DNA of 64,000 nucleotides from Trichoplusia ni (Eukaryota; Arthropoda; Insecta; Lepidoptera; Noctuidae), in assembly GCF_003590095.1 (NCBI RefSeq), contig NC_039488.1, positions 11,532,001 through 11,596,000 on the forward strand. The letters are read 5' to 3'. The notes under the pieces were generated by a model that worked only from the letters and a program-made list of their open reading frames with translations, did no database searches and was not told the DNA's origin. Both the position numbers and the translations under genes were made by a program. How positions within the stretch are numbered: position 1 is the first letter of the stretch; every line of letters begins with the position of its first letter. Of the stretch, positions 62,001-64,000 are shown one piece after another.

Positions 62001-63672
62001 ATCTACAAACAACTGACGAACTTCGAAACTGGGGGTCTACCACTACCAAAGCAATACTATCGTAGCGGTGTAAGCGGGATAGCGATATACGATGTAGAGC
62101 GGCATCTCTCTCACACATCTGGAGTAATATTACTTTGAATGTTGGTGGTAGACCTCTTGGATGCAAAGCACTAGCTATTGTGTTCCAATCAATTCCATCT
62201 CCCTTTGTTGCTTGAAATATTCATTGTCTTAAAGTTGTAGAGTTTTTGGAGACGATTTGATGCAAAGATTGTCTTCTTGTATTCTTACAAGTGAAAATAT
62301 GAATTGAAGTTTGTCTTGAAGTCTATAATGGACTATGCGTTCTTGCTTTATTCAAACGAAAGACTTAAGTATGAAAGGTTTTTTCAAAGAATTTTTGCCA
62401 TCCAGTTTTCCCTCATGAAATCGACATCGCACTATATATGTAGAAGGCAGATAACTTTGTAAGCCCACTCGGTATTGATTCGATTTATATCTACAACCAG
62501 TAAACTGACAGGCCGACGTCTGCAGTTAACCTAGAAAATATACTATTAGCTGGAGTCGGGTTCTAACCGAATATGCTTCAGTGAGACGGAATTTTGCTAT
62601 TTATGAAGGCAACAATATGGAAAACTGTTCAACTTTGTTGGAGTATTTGTATTTAACTTTGTAGGAATGTTTTTATTTTTATCTTAATGTGACAGGCAAG
62701 GCATATGAAGAGTCGATTGAGTCGACGTTTTAGATTGACATTTTAGAACAAATTGGATGAAACTGACAGTGACTGGATTGTTCCAAATTGCCATTTGGTG
62801 ACAGAGGAGAATGAGCTCGTAAAATGAGAGGCATGGGCCTTATAATGTAGAGTATCTTGGAATGAGATGTACTAAAATATAAGCGTTATAATCCTATTTA
62901 CTTTACCCTTGTTACAATATTATACATAATGGAAATTAGCTTTATCACTTTCAAGTGATAATATTCGTCTGAAGTGGAGGTTTGTAAAAAAAATTTAGCG
63001 ACACAGTCAGTGAACTTTTGACCGTGGCTAGTGCAATCAAGCTTAATTACACAACTACATGCGAATAAGTCCTGACTAATACTAATTTAGACGTGAATAA
63101 AAACTATCCAGACACACTAAACACAAATTACTTTAACTTGACAAGCACTCGTTTAATTTTGTAATCCGTTTGGTCTGAAGACTTGGGTGCCTAAACTAAT
63201 GTCCAAGCGTGAGTACCGTTATGTAGTAATTTTAATCATGTCCCGAAAAGCCTTGAATTTCTGATCTGAAATAGTCTGTTCTGTTTTGACACAGGCTCTG
63301 AAAAGAGCATTTTACAAAGAATCTGGTTACGAACCACAATTAACCGGTATTTTTGGAACGTTTTGCTTATCTTAGCATACAAACTAATTAATCGATTCAA
63401 AAATTCTCAAGCCGTTTCTATACTTGTAAGTAGCGTAGGCATCAGGTTTGAAGCTACCCAAAACATACCACAAAATTGAGATGCAAAAATTCAGCCGAAA
63501 CGACAAACAAACAAGAAAAGTGAGTGTATAAAAACGTGGGAACAAGAATAATTTGCAGTTCTGAACCACTTACCGATGTCAGCTAGGGAAGCGTTGACAC
63601 GTGACGTTGAGGACGGAGGGTGCAGGCGTAGCACCACCTCGGCTGGCGGCCCGCCAGTCGCACCACTCCATT
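58674..63672 (-). CDS. FNDC4/5-like type I membrane protein, 3' part of gene (five exons)
   Basis: Exons 63672-63574, 61214-61106, 60688-60601, 59282-59184 and 59000-58674 have AG acceptors and GT donors. Their phases agree (1, 2, 0, 0) and they give 239 residues with no stop until TAA. Numbering from the first whole codon: residues 1-32 end an extracellular region (WSGATGGPP..), with the sequon NAS before the membrane; 44-62 are one membrane helix (ALIVAFVLLLWVAAIALFF), then a basic stop-transfer (NRWGKIR); 70-239 are a Ser/Arg/Pro-rich cytoplasmic tail. From memory of the family, the helix and its flanks follow the FNDC4/FNDC5 pattern (E-x-LI..W...IALF....I-K/R..EP). The fibronectin III domain should lie beyond 64 kb. 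SRAASLHSAVD occurs twice in the tail (178-188, 198-208), and the protein ends TNV, a class I PDZ-ligand pattern. It may instead be another single-pass fn3 receptor. Confidence 0.85.
59184..59282 (-). CDS. FNDC-like gene, exon D (Cys/Tyr-containing tail)
   Basis: Acceptor GCTTTGTACAG|CACC and donor CGGCAG|GTAAGG. It encodes HRASLSRGCVSYDCGASF and on to SHRPRQ: 33 codons, phase 0 on both sides, so it could be skipped without a frame shift (a possible cassette exon). Confidence 0.85.
59283..60600 (-). other. Intron between exons C and D
   Basis: Minus-strand frames at 59370-59606 and 59682-59873 are chance. No repeat of the window's families was seen. Confidence 0.6.
60601..60688 (-). CDS. FNDC-like gene, exon C (membrane-proximal tail)
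   Basis: Acceptor TTTTCCCTAG|AATG and donor CCTCAT|GTGAGT. It encodes MLEPYQPKFQQQHRQSC and on to TIPPH. 88 bases, phase 2 in, 0 out. Confidence 0.88.
60689..61105 (-). other. Intron between exons B and C
   Basis: Holds a short direct repeat TTTGTAGTAAATTATAT (60706 and 60735), 29 bases apart, otherwise unremarkable AT-rich intron sequence. Confidence 0.6.
61106..61214 (-). CDS. FNDC-like gene, exon B (membrane helix)
   Basis: Acceptor TTTATCAACAG|ATGG and donor ATCAG|GTGCGT. It encodes DGSGVVVRAEE, the 19-residue membrane helix and the basic inner flank. 109 bases, phase 1 in and 2 out. Confidence 0.9.
61215..63573 (-). other. Intron between exons A and B
   Basis: Carries foldback copy 9 (62034-62154). 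Otherwise AT-rich; the minus-strand frames here are not coding. Confidence 0.6.
62034..62154. repeat. Foldback element, copy 9 (intronic, best outer ends)
   Basis: Outer ends GGTCTACCACTACCAAAG (62034-62051) and CTTTGAATGTTGGTGGTAGACC without its last bases (62133-62154) pair over the first 14 bases with two mismatches. Inner GGGATAGCG faces GGCATCTCTCTC around ACGATGTAGAG. This copy best defines the limits of the element. Confidence 0.6.
63574..63672 (-). CDS. FNDC-like gene, exon A (first in window)
   Basis: Acceptor TTTCTGGTACAG|AATGG and donor CATCG|GTAAGT. It encodes the tail of an fn3-like fold and a Ser/Pro stalk (WSGATGGPPAEVVLRLHPP). It enters with one base from an upstream exon outside the window and leaves one base (phase 1). 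Confidence 0.85.
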
Positions 63673-64000
63673 CTGTACCAGAAATAAAATGCATTAGGTT
63701 TCGAGTTTTTATCATTATGACATGGTGCTAATATTTGGTGAGATTAAGGTGTATCTAAAGTTGACATGTGCCTGTAACTTGACTATTTAATAGGCAATAC
63801 GGATAGTTTGAATGTACTGTTGGGTTTTAAACTGCAATATGGTTTCTCATAATGCTTTTTAGAAGATGTCGGACATCTGCTACATTAAAAAAGGGACTTG
63901 ATGCTTGAATTTCTAAAAAGGCGTCGGATTTATGACACTGGGGTTCCAAACACATAATGCTTATGAAAAACAAATTGGTTTGTCCAACTTTATTTTTAGT
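63673..64000 (-). other. Intron upstream of exon A, cut by the window edge
   Basis: No coding or repeat feature seen. The upstream exons with the fibronectin III domain and signal peptide should lie to the right of the window. Confidence 0.55.

Noticed and set aside
1..64000. CRISPR arrays, bacterial operons or ribosome binding sites
   Set aside because: No regularly spaced direct repeats with unique spacers exist; the introns, SINEs and LINEs show a eukaryotic nuclear genome.

Overview
The window is AT-rich animal nuclear DNA, almost certainly from a moth or butterfly (Lepidoptera). The evidence is the repeat content: three families of tRNA-derived SINEs, a 5S-rRNA-headed SINE ending in ATC/GAT repeats, short Helitron-like elements ending in CTAGT, an R1-clade-like non-LTR retrotransposon, RTE and CR1/Jockey-like LINE remnants, and spliceosomal GT-AG introns. 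I cannot fix the family or genus from sequence alone. Most translated reading frames here are chance frames or lie inside repeats.

Only one host gene is well supported. It runs on the minus strand from about 63.7 kb down to 58.67 kb, and its 5' part lies beyond the right edge. Five exons (63672-63574, 61214-61106, 60688-60601, 59282-59184, 59000-58674) have GT-AG borders and join in one open frame of 239 residues: the end of an extracellular region, one membrane helix and a long cytoplasmic tail. The helix and its flanks resemble vertebrate FNDC4/FNDC5. The tail carries a duplicated 11-residue motif kept identical in protein but not in DNA, and ends in a PDZ-ligand-like TNV.

Layout: 1-18.6 kb is intergenic or intronic DNA with SINEs, Helitron-like elements, a perfect 40-bp inverted repeat (10.7 kb), an RTE remnant (11.7 kb) and foldback elements. 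A 5'-truncated, GC-rich R1-like retrotransposon lies at 19.0-20.5 kb between 12-bp target duplications. 22-32 kb holds an orphan TATA promoter-like block, a MITE with 32-bp inverted ends and more Helitron-like copies. 32.7-33.0 kb is a nearly perfect 163-bp tandem duplication. 38.1-39.2 kb holds two opposed 5S-headed SINEs and a LINE 3' end. 48.5-49.5 kb is a minus-strand LINE ending in a heptamer tail. 55.0-58.5 kb is a block of decayed plus-strand coding fragments that I cannot assign, possibly of viral or large-transposon origin. 58.67-64 kb is the FNDC-like gene.

Across the window at least nine copies of one unassigned foldback element share arms like GAGACAGCGC / GCGCTGTCTC inside outer inverted ends. 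One copy sits in an intron of the FNDC-like gene. Possible tiny exons bounded by good splice signals at 14.96, 41.78 and 52.26 kb hint that parts of the apparent desert could be introns of other genes, but these are weakly supported.
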